Shown: in pieces, positions 25,938 through 35,293 of the stretch
Layout: each line of letters starts with the position of its first letter
Position numbering within the stretch: the stretch's first letter is position 1
NCBI GenBank assembly: GCA_002292285.1
Contig: DBBP01000019.1
Coordinates: 143,741 to 207,740 of the forward strand
Reading direction: 5' to 3'
Length of the DNA stretch: 64,000 bases
DNA from: Proteobacteria bacterium UBA981
GTDB taxonomy: Bacteria; Pseudomonadota; Gammaproteobacteria; Ga0077536
Notes under the pieces: model-generated
Told to the model about the DNA's origin: nothing
What the model saw: the letters and a program-made list of their open reading frames with translations, nothing else
The model's database searches: none
Translations under genes and position numbers: made by a program

Positions 25938-26454
25938 TTTTTTCCTAATCTTCCGCCACTACAATTCAGTTCTATTCGGTCCTCCCCCGCCGAATAATAT
26001 TGCGGTGCAGCATAACATAAAATAGCGGCGGGCGGTGCAGAACCGGCGCGAAACTTCGTGCGCAATATGAAGGAGGCATGGCCAATAGCGCCAACTCGAC
26101 GACGCGCAATCGTCGGGCAGAATTTGAATCGGGCCTTGCACGTGAGAAATCGGCTTCAGAGTTCGCCCAGACCAACTCGCTGACGTACTCTCGTTAGGGC
26201 GGAGCCAGTCGGGACTAGAACTGAACACACCGTTTGACGCGAGCTTTCTGGATATGAGTTGTAAAACACAGACTTCTTTTTCTGACAACTGCAGCGCGTC
26301 TCTCGCATACGCCCCACAAGGCTGCTCCCAACGATGTGGCGGGTTGTCGTTATCGCCCAAAGCAGCCAAAGAAAAACCACGGGGCCCTTATCTGGGATAG
26401 CCTTGAGCAACAGGCGACCGACTTCCACCGACATCCAATAGGCAAGCATTAGAC
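25938..26454. other. Intergenic region upstream of LysR gene
   Basis: About 517 bp between the divergent LysR and NAD(P)-binding protein genes. It would hold the promoters of both. Several open frames cross it on the minus strand, but they are not supported by motif or start signals. It is locally AT-richer near 25960-26030. Confidence 0.5.
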
Positions 26455-27180
26455 ATGGTGACACTCGTAGTCGGCGCCAGCGGCGCTACTGGCCGCCTGT
26501 TGGTAGCGCAGTTACTTGAACGCGGTGAACACGTCAGGGTGATCGTTCGGTCAAAGACCGCCCTTCCAGACGTGGTCACCAGTCACGACAACCTGTCGAT
26601 CATTCAAGCGAGTGTGCTGAATCTTTCAATTGACGAGATGATCGGATATGTCAGCGGCTGCCGCGCAGTGGTCTCGTGCTTAGGCCATAACCTGAACATC
26701 AAGGGTATGTTTTGGCCTCCGCGAAGACTCGTCACGGATGCGGTAAGAAGACTTTGCGCGGCCGTGGTGGCGAGCAATCCTGCCGACCCGGTCAAGTTTG
26801 TGCTGATGAACACTGCCGGCAACAGCAATCGTGATCTCGACGAAGAAATATCAATTGGGCAGAAGTGGGTAATCGGACTGCTTCGTCTATTGCTGCCCCC
26901 GCACGTGGATAACGAAGCCGCAGCGGATTTTCTTCGCACCCGGATTGGTCAAAACGACGCGACGATCGAATGGGCAGTCGTTCGGCCTGATGCTTTGGTC
27001 GATGATGACGAAGCGACGGCGTTCACGGTGCACCCTTCGCCAATTAGAAGCGCGATCTTCGATTCAGGTAAGACCAGTCGCATCAACGTAGGTTGTTTTA
27101 TCGCTGACCTTCTCGGCGACCAGGAAACTTGGACACGATGGATGGGCAAGATGCCGGTTATCTATAACCGCGAAGAGTAA
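26455..27180 (+). CDS. NAD(P)-binding atypical SDR (NmrA-like)
   Basis: A 241-residue Rossmann-fold protein of the extended/atypical SDR type. The opening VTLVVGASGATGRLLVAQLLERG has the GxxGxxG motif, followed by VRVIVRSK with a basic residue after strand two that suits NADP(H). A strand with CRAVVSCLGHN and the MNTAGNSN segment follow. The catalytic YxxxK of classical SDRs is not evident, as in NmrA-like sensors and epimerase-related members. Length is normal for the group. It is on the plus strand, 300 bp before the hydantoinase pair, so a functional link is possible but not proven. Confidence 0.82.
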   Translation: MVTLVVGASGATGRLLVAQLLERGEHVRVIVRSKTALPDVVTSHDNLSIIQASVLNLSIDEMIGYVSGCRAVVSCLGHNLNIKGMFWPPRRLVTDAVRRLCAAVVASNPADPVKFVLMNTAGNSNRDLDEEISIGQKWVIGLLRLLLPPHVDNEAAADFLRTRIGQNDATIEWAVVRPDALVDDDEATAFTVHPSPIRSAIFDSGKTSRINVGCFIADLLGDQETWTRWMGKMPVIYNREE

Positions 27181-27479
27181 GCGGCTCCTGCAAAAATGAA
27201 TCCGATGACTGCAGGGATGCAGAAGCCAGAGCAATGCAGGGAGAAATTTCCTCGGACCGCCATCACCTTGAGCGCCGAAGCCGCTAGAAAATTGCCCGGA
27301 CGAGCGGAAATGCCGCCAGCCCAGGGGCGTAAATCAGGCCAGAACCGCATGGATGTACGGGCTGCTGATGATCTGGTGAACCGACGATACGCGACGGCCC
27401 GGCGGGAAAGGGCGCTTGTTCGTCCTATACTCTGAGCTAGCGCGACGCACTGTCGACTCGAAAACAAGAGATTCGAATA

Positions 27480-29525
27480 ATGCTTAATGTGGGGATCGAT
27501 GTCGGCGGAACGTTCACGGACTTTGTCTTTCTCGATAATGAAACGAAGTTGCTGTCATGGCGGAAGGTGCCGACGACGCCAGACGATTTGGTACAAGGTG
27601 TCCTCGACGGCCTCGGCGATAGCATTCCTGATCTGGACCGCGTGATCCACGGTACGACGATCGCCACCAATGCCATTCTTCAACGACGGGGTGCAACCGT
27701 TGCCCTGATCACCACCCAAGGTATCCGCGACCAAATCGAGATCGGCGACACGCTTCGCTATACAGGCGGGCTGCATGATCATCGCTGGGTGCGAGAGAAA
27801 CCTTTTATGGTTCCGCACGCGTTGCGCTTTGAAGTCAACGAACGTATCGCCCACACCGGGAAGATCGTTGAGGCGCTGGATACCGAAGCCCTGTTGCCTA
27901 TCGTAGAAGTGTTGCGCGCTCAGGGCATCGAGGCCATCGCCGTCTGCTTTCTCAATTCCTATGTCAATGGGGAACACGAATTACAGGCGGTGGAATTTCT
28001 GCAACAACAACTCCCCGAAGCGTGGGTGACGCACTCATCGCTGATTCCAGAGTATCGGGAGTATCCGCGCTTCATGACTGCGGTCTTGAACGCCTATATC
28101 GCGCCCATCCTGGGTACTTATGTACGCCAATTCTCGAACCAGTTAGCGACGCGCGGCTACGGCGGAAAAGTCTTGTACATGGGCTCTGCCGGGGGCACTT
28201 GTAGCGAACAGACGAGCATCGCAGCGCCAATTCGCATTGTGGGCTCAGGTGTCGCGGGCGGGGCAAGCGCGACTGCTGCGTTAAGCCGATTGCTCCAAGC
28301 TCGGCGCGTGATCAATTTTGAGATGGGCGGAACCAGCACTGACGTGTGCCTGGTCAAGGATCACCAACCTACCATTTCGACCGGTAAGGTCATCATCGCT
28401 TTCCCGATCATTGTCCCTGAGGTGGATGTCAGCAGCATTGGAGCAGGTGGCGGAAGTATTGCCTGGATTGAGTCGGATGGGTCACTGAAAGACGGGCCGC
28501 AAAGTGCCGGTGCGCAACCCGGTCCCGCCTGCTACGGTCGCGGAGGACACGCGTTTACCGTGACAGACGCGAATGTATCACTGGGTCGAATTGGCGCCGC
28601 CTCGCTAGTCGGTGGCTCGATGCATTTGCAATCGGAACTCGCAAGTGATGCAGGGACGACTTTGCTTCAACAGACGACGCTGACTGATCTCGGCCAGCTC
28701 GCCGAAGGCGTGCTGGAGATAGCGACCACACATATGTATGGCGCTATCCGTGAAATCACGATTGAGCGGGGCGAGGATCCGGCTGAGTACAGTTTGATCG
28801 CTAGCGGCGGTGCGGGGCCGTTGCACGCCATCCCGCTCGCTGAGCGGCTCGGTATTCGTTCGGTCATTGTTCCCCCGGCGCCAGGAACCTTCTCCGCCAT
28901 GGGTATGTTGGTATCGGACTTGCGCCATGATTTTGTGCGCACCTATCTACGTGCTTTGAATGACGCAGATATCGAAGAGATAAAAATTCGCTATCGTGAG
29001 ATGGAGCGCGAAGCGGAGGCTGCATTGCGCCAAGACGGCATTAGCCCGCAACAAATGAACATGGGCTATTCAATCGACGTGCGTTATCTCGAGCAAAGTT
29101 TTGTCGAACATATTGAAGTGCCTGGCGCTGGTTTCGCGCTCGCGGACATTGCTGAAAGGTTCACCGAGGCTTATACCAAACGCTACGGCTACCATCGGGA
29201 GGTCGACATGATTGAGCTGGTCAATCTGCGGCTGATAGCAACGGGATTAGTCGAAAAGCCCAATATCGCAACATCGCAACAGGTGACGACGGCGAACAGC
29301 GTGAAGGAGACACGTGAGGTGCGCTTTGCAGGGCACACGAGTACTTGTCCCATCTACGACCGCGAAACGTTGTCGCAAGGCATGGTTATTGCCGGCCCGG
29401 CGATTATCGAAGAGTACGGTTCAACGACCGCGCTCCACCCCAACTGGCAAGCCGAAGTCGACAACTTCAACAACCTTCTTCTAAGCCCGATATCTGATCC
29501 CCCTCCCGGCGCAGACCAGGATTAG
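27480..29525 (+). CDS. hyuA: Hydantoinase/oxoprolinase subunit A family protein
   Basis: A 681-residue protein of the HyuA/5-oxoprolinase A family. The ATP-binding ASKHA-type fold is marked by NVGIDVGGTFTDFVFL at the N-terminus, GTTIATNAILQRRGA (residues about 60-75), the FEMGGTSTDVCLV phosphate loop and the GGAGPLHAIPLAERLG segment. Family enzymes couple ATP hydrolysis to opening of cyclic amides such as N-methylhydantoin or 5-oxoproline, or form the acetone/acetophenone carboxylase beta-type subunit. The B subunit gene follows 29 bp downstream, so the two form an operon. No gamma subunit gene is seen, which argues against a classical three-part acetone carboxylase. The substrate is undetermined. 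Confidence 0.93.
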   Translation: MLNVGIDVGGTFTDFVFLDNETKLLSWRKVPTTPDDLVQGVLDGLGDSIPDLDRVIHGTTIATNAILQRRGATVALITTQGIRDQIEIGDTLRYTGGLHDHRWVREKPFMVPHALRFEVNERIAHTGKIVEALDTEALLPIVEVLRAQGIEAIAVCFLNSYVNGEHELQAVEFLQQQLPEAWVTHSSLIPEYREYPRFMTAVLNAYIAPILGTYVRQFSNQLATRGYGGKVLYMGSAGGTCSEQTSIAAPIRIVGSGVAGGASATAALSRLLQARRVINFEMGGTSTDVCLVKDHQPTISTGKVIIAFPIIVPEVDVSSIGAGGGSIAWIESDGSLKDGPQSAGAQPGPACYGRGGHAFTVTDANVSLGRIGAASLVGGSMHLQSELASDAGTTLLQQTTLTDLGQLAEGVLEIATTHMYGAIREITIERGEDPAEYSLIASGGAGPLHAIPLAERLGIRSVIVPPAPGTFSAMGMLVSDLRHDFVRTYLRALNDADIEEIKIRYREMEREAEAALRQDGISPQQMNMGYSIDVRYLEQSFVEHIEVPGAGFALADIAERFTEAYTKRYGYHREVDMIELVNLRLIATGLVEKPNIATSQQVTTANSVKETREVRFAGHTSTCPIYDRETLSQGMVIAGPAIIEEYGSTTALHPNWQAEVDNFNNLLLSPISDPPPGADQD

Positions 29526-29554
29526 GCAAACGCTTCTGCCACAGGACTTTTCGC

Positions 29555-31609
29555 ATGCAAGCCGTAAGTACGCCGAAACCATCCACCATCAACGCCATTA
29601 CGCTCGAACTGGTACAGGCGAGCCTTAACAATATTGTGCGAGAAATGCGCGTCACGCTTATGCGCAGTTCCTATGCACCAATACTTTACGAGACGCACGA
29701 TTTCTCGTGCTCGATTCTGGACCGGCGCGGCGAGATTGTGGGCATGTACGTCGATGTTCCTCATCACAATTTCCAGCTCGTTTTCTGTACTGAGTATCTG
29801 TTGGAGAAATATGGCGAGGACATCCATCCCGGCGATGTCTTTTTTATCAACGATCCATATATCGGCGGCACTCATCTCAATGACATCGCTTTGCTGGTGC
29901 CAGTTTTCTATCAAGGTGAACTGGTCCACTTCGCGACCGCGCGCGCTCACTGGGGCGACGTCGGCGGCCTTACGCCAGGCAGCGTCAGTGGCAAATCAAC
30001 CGAGCTTTTCCACGAAGGCTTGCGCATTCCAATGGTAAAAATTTGCTCGCGAGGCGTTTTGAACGAAGCGCTGCTCGATACCATCCTTGCTAATGTGCGC
30101 ATGCCATTTGAAGCGCGCGGAGATTTCATGGCGCAGCTACAGACCGCGCGACTTGGGGAGGCACGAATAATCGAGTTGTACGATCGATACGGACCAGACA
30201 CCATTGCAACTTGCCTCGACGCTTACTTGCACCAGGCAGAGAAGCGCATGCGCGAGGCCATCACCAGGCTTCCGGACGGCATCTATTTCGCGGAAGACTA
30301 CCTGGAAAACAGTGGCACCAACCCGGACCCTGTTGTCGTGCGCTGCAAGACTGAAATCCACGGCGATACCATCAACGTCGACTTCACTGGAACAAGTGCA
30401 CAGGTAGCCGGCCCAACGAACACCCCATACACCTGCAGTTTGTGTGGTGTGTTTAACGTCCTGAAAACGTTTCTCGATCCAGGCGTACTGATGAACAGCG
30501 GCGGCTGGCGGCCAATCGAAGTCACTATCCCCGAGGGCACTACCTTGAATCCTGTTTGGCCCGCTCCGGTGGGCGGGTTCGCGGACATCATGTTTGGTCC
30601 GGTTCAGGGTTGCATGCTGAGTATTCTAGGACAGCTTATTCCCGAGCAGTTGAGCGCCGCTTTGCGTAGCGGAGCTAATCAGGTGAATGCGTCAGGCACG
30701 GACCCTGACCGCGGCAATGCGATGTGGCATTTGTTCGAATTCGCATCGGGCGGGTGGCCGGCGTGTAAGGAGAACGACGGCAATTTGAATACCTATCAAT
30801 GGGACATGGGAGACTTGCCGACCATCTGGCCGTTTGAGCGCATGGAACAAATCCGTCCCCTCAAGGCGAAATACAACAACATGCGCCTGGATAGCGGCGG
30901 ACCGGGTTATCGGCGCGGTGGCTTGGGTCTCGAGCGGATGTGGGAGGTTGATGCGCCCAGCGGAGCGGTGTCGATACTTACGTCTGATGCGATCCTACCC
31001 CGCCCCGGCATGTCGATGGGCTACGGCGGCGCACTAAATTCGATTACCGTTCGGCGCGATGGCGGAGAAATTCCAATGTCCGATATTCCCGGCAAAGTCG
31101 CCGGCTTTCCGCTCCAGCAAGGAGATTTTATTGTTACTCACAGTTCAGGCGGCGGAGGCTACGGCGATCCCCTGAGCCGACCAGCGGAGTGGGTGAAAAA
31201 CGATTTCGAAAGTGGTTATGTGAGTATCGCTGGTGCTCTTGCGGATTATGGCGTGGTGATTGATAACGCTGAGGTTGATATGCAAGCGACGGAGTCCCTG
31301 CGTGATCAATTGCGCAGGCAGCGAGTCACGGTGTGCATTAACGCAACCGAAGAAGATAGCTATGACAATAAAGGTCGGCGCCTGCTGCAGGTGAGCCGTG
31401 AAACGGCGAAGCGACTTGAGGTCACGGATAACGATATTGTTGAGTACGTGCCCGAGTCGGGTGTACCACTGCGGGCGTGGATAAAAGTCGATCTCGAATT
31501 GAAGGGCGAATCAAGTCCATTAGGTTCGACCGGGCAAGCAATGATCGGCTTAAGTGAGGGCGACTCGATCTGGATACGTACCCCGTGGACGTCTGTATCG
31601 AGACCTTAA
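29555..31609 (+). CDS. hyuB: Hydantoinase/oxoprolinase subunit B family protein with C-terminal extension
   Basis: A 684-residue HyuB-type subunit. The conserved body includes the SSYAPILYETHDFSCSILD opening, DVFFINDPYIGGTHLNDI with metal-binding residues, TARAHWGDVGG, DFTGTSAQVAGPTN, and the C-terminal SSGGGGYGDPLSR motif near residue 535. Typical HyuB proteins end soon after. Here about 95 further residues (about 590-684) form a distinct module with SRETAKRLEVTDNDIVEYV and GLSEGDSIWIRT, which looks like a small beta-barrel, perhaps replacing a separate small subunit. It is the second gene of the HyuA-HyuB operon. The extension's role is inferred only from position. Confidence 0.92.
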   Translation: MQAVSTPKPSTINAITLELVQASLNNIVREMRVTLMRSSYAPILYETHDFSCSILDRRGEIVGMYVDVPHHNFQLVFCTEYLLEKYGEDIHPGDVFFINDPYIGGTHLNDIALLVPVFYQGELVHFATARAHWGDVGGLTPGSVSGKSTELFHEGLRIPMVKICSRGVLNEALLDTILANVRMPFEARGDFMAQLQTARLGEARIIELYDRYGPDTIATCLDAYLHQAEKRMREAITRLPDGIYFAEDYLENSGTNPDPVVVRCKTEIHGDTINVDFTGTSAQVAGPTNTPYTCSLCGVFNVLKTFLDPGVLMNSGGWRPIEVTIPEGTTLNPVWPAPVGGFADIMFGPVQGCMLSILGQLIPEQLSAALRSGANQVNASGTDPDRGNAMWHLFEFASGGWPACKENDGNLNTYQWDMGDLPTIWPFERMEQIRPLKAKYNNMRLDSGGPGYRRGGLGLERMWEVDAPSGAVSILTSDAILPRPGMSMGYGGALNSITVRRDGGEIPMSDIPGKVAGFPLQQGDFIVTHSSGGGGYGDPLSRPAEWVKNDFESGYVSIAGALADYGVVIDNAEVDMQATESLRDQLRRQRVTVCINATEEDSYDNKGRRLLQVSRETAKRLEVTDNDIVEYVPESGVPLRAWIKVDLELKGESSPLGSTGQAMIGLSEGDSIWIRTPWTSVSRP

Positions 31610-31844
31610 AAACAAGACGGCATTCGAGTATGGGGACCGATAAGACCAAGGGAGCCACCGTAACGCCGTAACGGACGTTCCCAATGACGGAGCGGACTTC
31701 GATTATGTGCACGGAACGGATCTGCGGAAACCCGTATGTCGAATTAAAAGCGTTCCATTCTTACGCCTGTTGACGATTTACTGCTTATGCTTACCACGTC
31801 ATTCATCCATAAAATCTAGAATTTCCGAATACGGGAGCTTCACC

Positions 31845-32513
31845 GTGGATTTGCGCACATTACTGCTTTTTCTTGCCTGCATTCTTATGAGCGCAATGCT
31901 CTATCTCTATGGATTCAGGTTTCTGAAAAAAAAGAACAACTGCCTGGGCTGGGAGTGGCTGATTCTTGCCAGCTCGGCGGCGAACTTCGCGTTTTACTGG
32001 GTGACGTATTCGCAGGCATCCTACGATCTCATGATTTTTCTCGATGCCTTTTCGCGGGCCTTCGGTATCGCTCCGATCGCCATCATCGGCATGATGGCTG
32101 TCACGCATCAGTACAAACCATCGCTCCGCTTCGACGTAAGCGTGTATGCACTTGGGATGCTGGCGACGGCGTGGATGTTATCCGTCGACTTCATGGAGCC
32201 AGTCCTGCCTTATTTCCTGCTAATCGCCTATTACGTGTTTGCCGTGTATCTGATTTACTTCACCAGGAGGTTATTTGCCGTGGGCGCAACCGCCGTCGCG
32301 GTGCACATGAGTGTTGCGATTGCGGTGACCTCGGTGCTGCATACGATGTACGACTTCTACACTATCCCGGGTGAAGAAACGAACATCGTATTCAACTTCT
32401 TCTTCCTGGCTCTACTTGCTTGGACCTATCTGTTTTCAATGATCTACTACGGCTACATCGCTCTGGAGCGCTCGAACGCATTGCAGGTCGATAGCGCAGT
32501 ATCGTTGAATTGA
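31845..32513 (+). CDS. Seven-helix membrane protein of unknown function
   Basis: A 222-residue integral membrane protein with about seven hydrophobic segments, starting LRTLLLFLACILMSAMLYLYG and ending FFFLALLAWTYLFSMIYYGYI. The GTG start at 31845 is preceded by GGGAG eight bases away; an open extension of 46 codons upstream has no such signal and is not hydrophobic in a regular way. No enzyme motif is present. The pattern of paired aromatic residues inside helices resembles uncharacterised sensor-type membrane domains, but I cannot assign a family. It lies between the HyuB gene and a dense repeat cluster, in a segment that seems less tightly packed than the preceding one. Confidence 0.7.
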   Translation: MDLRTLLLFLACILMSAMLYLYGFRFLKKKNNCLGWEWLILASSAANFAFYWVTYSQASYDLMIFLDAFSRAFGIAPIAIIGMMAVTHQYKPSLRFDVSVYALGMLATAWMLSVDFMEPVLPYFLLIAYYVFAVYLIYFTRRLFAVGATAVAVHMSVAIAVTSVLHTMYDFYTIPGEETNIVFNFFFLALLAWTYLFSMIYYGYIALERSNALQVDSAVSLN

Positions 32514-33080
32514 TTCGAACAATGCGCCGTGTGCATGCGGAGTAGCGAGTAAATAGGACGAAAAAGGGGAACGGACTCCCTAAGGGGACGGACTCCCTAA
32601 GGGGACAGATTTATTTGAGACTCTCGAAGGGGACAGGAGACTCTCGAAGGGGACAGATTTATTTGCCTCGATCTCGTAGCTTGGCCGCGGTCAAATAAAT
32701 CTGTCCCCTTAGGACAGTCCGTCCCCTTAGGACATGAACAACCACGATCCCTCGTTACAATTCGGCACAATGTTCTGGGAATTTATCGAGTAGGGTGTGT
32801 GCTCAGCGACTCGATGCATAAGTACGAGCAAGGGTCAGTTTGAGAAGCGATAGGAGCTTCAATTGTTCAAAGGGTTGGTCTTACGCAAGGCGCGAACTGC
32901 CCGGACGACGGGCGTCTTCCCGATGAACAAAACGAACATCTACATATCTGCAACATCCAGGAGATAAACCGTGGCACTGGACTGCCGAGTAACTGTCGGC
33001 GGCAGAACCAGCGCCGGTTGTTCGGCCCTACTGGAAACAGGGCATGGAGCGCGGAATTCATCAATAAAGGAGCGATCGAT
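32514..33080. other. Repeat-bearing intergenic region
   Basis: About 567 bp without a gene. Its first half holds the composite direct/inverted repeat at 32571-32730. The second half has no supported frame until the PEP-CTERM gene, whose AAGGAG site lies at 33067-33072. Confidence 0.6.
32571..32730. repeat. Composite GGGGACAG repeat cluster
   Basis: Two perfect 17-bp tandem units (32571-32587, 32588-32604; ACGGACTCCCTAAGGGG), then two perfect 20-bp tandem units (32617-32636, 32637-32656; GAGACTCTCGAAGGGGACAG). The strand AAGGGGACAGATTTATTTG at 32647-32665 is inverted exactly at 32692-32710, and 32711-32730 is an imperfect inverse of the 17-bp unit. The result is a nested hairpin. The GGGGACAG core is shared with the palindromes at 12.7, 15.6 and 57.0 kb, which points to one element family with variant flanks. 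Confidence 0.85.
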
Positions 33081-33710
33081 ATGATTGGAAGGTTTGCATG
33101 TGCGTTAACCCTGTTTGTCTCCGGCGCAGCCAATGCAGGGCTGATGGTCGATCTCGTTGGTAAACCGGGCGATTCGGTTGTGACCGTGAGTGCTTCTGGT
33201 TCATTCACTGTAACGGACGATGTCGATGCTTATTTCTTCGGTCGAGGCTCCGGCTGGAACGCTGGCTTCGCGGCCAACTCAACGATAAATAACGGCGGGG
33301 GATTGACCGTTGGAGACCGAGCTCCAGTGTTATCTGGCGACTTGAGTGTTACGAACGGAACGGACATCTTCGCGCTGTCGATTTCCATCGACGGCGACGC
33401 TTCCGCCGCCGACGACTTCGGCTTTTTCAAGACGGACGGTAGCGAGTTCCAGTTCCTGGCCGGTCAGTCCTGGACCGTTTCCGGACTTTCGACATTTGAC
33501 CTTGGTCAACTCGGCAACCTCGATCCGGCTCAAATGCCAACATTCAGCGACCTTGGTCTGGGCACTTTCTCCACAAATCTTTCGCTAGGGGGCGCCGCCA
33601 ACGTACTGGCCGACACCATTTCACTGAAGATTGTTCAGGTTCCCGAGCCCGCAACATTTGCACTTTTCGGTCTAGGCCTAATGGGATTGAAATATAGAAA
33701 GAGAACGTAG
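33081..33710 (+). CDS. PEP-CTERM sorting domain protein
   Basis: A 209-residue exported protein. It has a signal peptide (MIGRFACALTLFVSGAANA), a beta-rich Gly/Ser/Asp/Thr-rich body without a known enzyme domain, and a clear PEP-CTERM tail: VPEPATFALFGLGLMGLKYRKRT, i.e. the PEP motif, a transmembrane helix and a basic end. Such proteins are processed by an exosortase and linked to exopolysaccharide or floc formation. No exosortase or EPS gene is found in the window. AAGGAG precedes the ATG at the right distance; an upstream in-frame start would give a poor signal peptide. A Rho-independent terminator follows within 50 bp, so it is transcribed alone. Confidence 0.93.
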   Translation: MIGRFACALTLFVSGAANAGLMVDLVGKPGDSVVTVSASGSFTVTDDVDAYFFGRGSGWNAGFAANSTINNGGGLTVGDRAPVLSGDLSVTNGTDIFALSISIDGDASAADDFGFFKTDGSEFQFLAGQSWTVSGLSTFDLGQLGNLDPAQMPTFSDLGLGTFSTNLSLGGAANVLADTISLKIVQVPEPATFALFGLGLMGLKYRKRT

Positions 33711-33730
33711 CGAGTTCTAAAACGTTCTTG

Positions 33731-33754
33731 AAAACCCGCCATGATGCGGGTTTT
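33731..33754 (+). terminator. Rho-independent terminator after PEP-CTERM gene
   Basis: A 9-bp perfect stem AAAACCCGC/GCGGGTTTT with a six-base loop, followed by CTTTTG. It lies 20 bp after the stop of the PEP-CTERM gene. Confidence 0.88.
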
Positions 33755-33993
33755 CTTTTGTCCGAACGTCGTCTATTGGCCGTTAGTTGCAGTTGCTCGT
33801 CGTGCCCCCGAACGTCGGCCAATGGGAAAGCTGCCGCCCAAATACGAACCAGACAGTTAACCGAACATCTATTTATTTTTGGATGGGAGGCCGAGTCGGT
33901 GCACTCCTCCGTCATCAATGGGGTACCACGTGAGCATTGCCGTAATCGGCGTAAACCTAGACACTTGAAACGGGCAATCAATTGCGGTGTGGT

Positions 33994-34842
33994 ATGACAC
34001 AAGACTTCACTAAAGAACTGGCTGATTTCGAGCGTGACGGCTACGTTGTTTTGGAGAATGTTATTGATTCAGAGCTGATCAGCGAGTTGAAAGAAGCGCT
34101 ACTGAGAGTCGAGCACGATCTTGGCATCACCGGTCGCGATACTGACTTCGAAGGGCGGCAGACCATTCGTATCTATAACCTTCTTGCGCATGGTGAAACT
34201 TTCTGGAAGGTTCCTGTGCATCCACGCACGCTGCCCTTCGCGGAAGCTGTATTGGATGACGAACTACAGGTTTCCTCACTAAGCGCCATTACCCTGTGCC
34301 CGGGACAGGGTGCGCAACCGTTGCACGCAGATGATCAACTGATCCCTGTTCGCAAACCTCACCAAGCATTCACGCTGAACTGCGTTTGGGCACTGACTGA
34401 TTTCACCGAAGACAATGGTGCCACGCGCGTTGTCCCAGGAAGCCACAAGGCAGGGGATATGCCGGATTTCGGACAAGATGCCGAGACCGTTGTGGCGGAA
34501 ATGCCGGAAGGGAGCGCAATCTTCTGGCACGGCAGCCTATGGCACGGCGGCGGTACTAATCGGACTGACGAACGCCGCTACTGCGTCTCGAATTATTATG
34601 CTGCGGGCTTTATTCGTCAGCAGGAAAATCAACAACTCGGAATTCCTCTTGATGTCGCGAGACAGTTCCCGCGCCGCTTACAGGAACTCTGTGGCTATTC
34701 CGTTTACAAGGGCCTCTACGGTCACGTCGATAATGGTGATCCCATTACGATGCTCGGACGCACGAGTGACACAAAAATGATCTGGGAACAGTCGTACGAC
34801 GACATGTTCGAAACTGAGGGCCGAACGCCATCAAAGGGGTAG
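33994..34842 (+). CDS. Phytanoyl-CoA dioxygenase family protein
   Basis: A 282-residue Fe(II)/2-oxoglutarate oxygenase of the PhyH family, distinct from the partial one at the left edge. The metal triad is visible: H-x-D in QPLHADDQLIP and the distal His in LWHGGGTNRTDERR, with the Arg of that segment suited to bind 2-oxoglutarate. It opens with FTKELADFERDGYVVLENVI, the usual N-terminal pattern. The ATG was chosen over a TTG four codons earlier because the family begins there. It stands alone between the terminator of the PEP-CTERM gene and a 450-bp spacer. Homologues hydroxylate fatty acyl chains, ectoine or natural products; the substrate is not deducible. Confidence 0.92.
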   Translation: MTQDFTKELADFERDGYVVLENVIDSELISELKEALLRVEHDLGITGRDTDFEGRQTIRIYNLLAHGETFWKVPVHPRTLPFAEAVLDDELQVSSLSAITLCPGQGAQPLHADDQLIPVRKPHQAFTLNCVWALTDFTEDNGATRVVPGSHKAGDMPDFGQDAETVVAEMPEGSAIFWHGSLWHGGGTNRTDERRYCVSNYYAAGFIRQQENQQLGIPLDVARQFPRRLQELCGYSVYKGLYGHVDNGDPITMLGRTSDTKMIWEQSYDDMFETEGRTPSKG

Positions 34843-35293
34843 ATCAGGCCGATTCGACACGGCTGCCGATACTGGTTTGTAAAGAAATAAATTCGCAAGT
34901 TCGATATTTGACGAGATGTTTCGGGGCACCCATGAAAAGGGCGGCGTCATTCGACTGATAATCCACCTTTCCCAACTCATCGGCTGAGGGGCCGCGCAGG
35001 GTTGATGCACTGCGGTCCCTCGAACGATCAGTACATTAGTAAACTGCCTATTTCGATGTCCGAGGCTCACCGGTTGCGCCGATGAGTTGAAGCACAACCA
35101 GCCGCTGTTCTTCTAGAGTAGGAGATTCCCCGCTGGCTTTCGGTGGGCAGAAATGCACCCAAGTTTGACCTTCTCTGAGTACGCAAATCTGCCGGAAATG
35201 TGAATTAGCGAACGGTGTTTCCGAGTTAAATATATTCTCCCGGATACTCCATTCCTCAGAAAATCTTCGCCGCAGACATGGTAGGGACTCGGC
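34843..35293. other. Intergenic region with weak remnant
   Basis: About 450 bp between the PhyH gene and the RND exporter. On the minus strand an open stretch of about 60 codons with no start ends at 34846 (it includes DYQSNDAALFMGAPK); it might be a decayed gene end, but I recognise no family. No repeat or hairpin is evident. Confidence 0.4.

Noticed and set aside
27162..27467. 101-codon frame on the minus strand before hyuA
   Set aside because: Has a hydrophobic end but overlaps the end of a supported gene and has no start signal.
32571..32730. CRISPR array
   Set aside because: Units are adjacent or nested rather than regularly spaced, and there are no unique spacers or cas genes.
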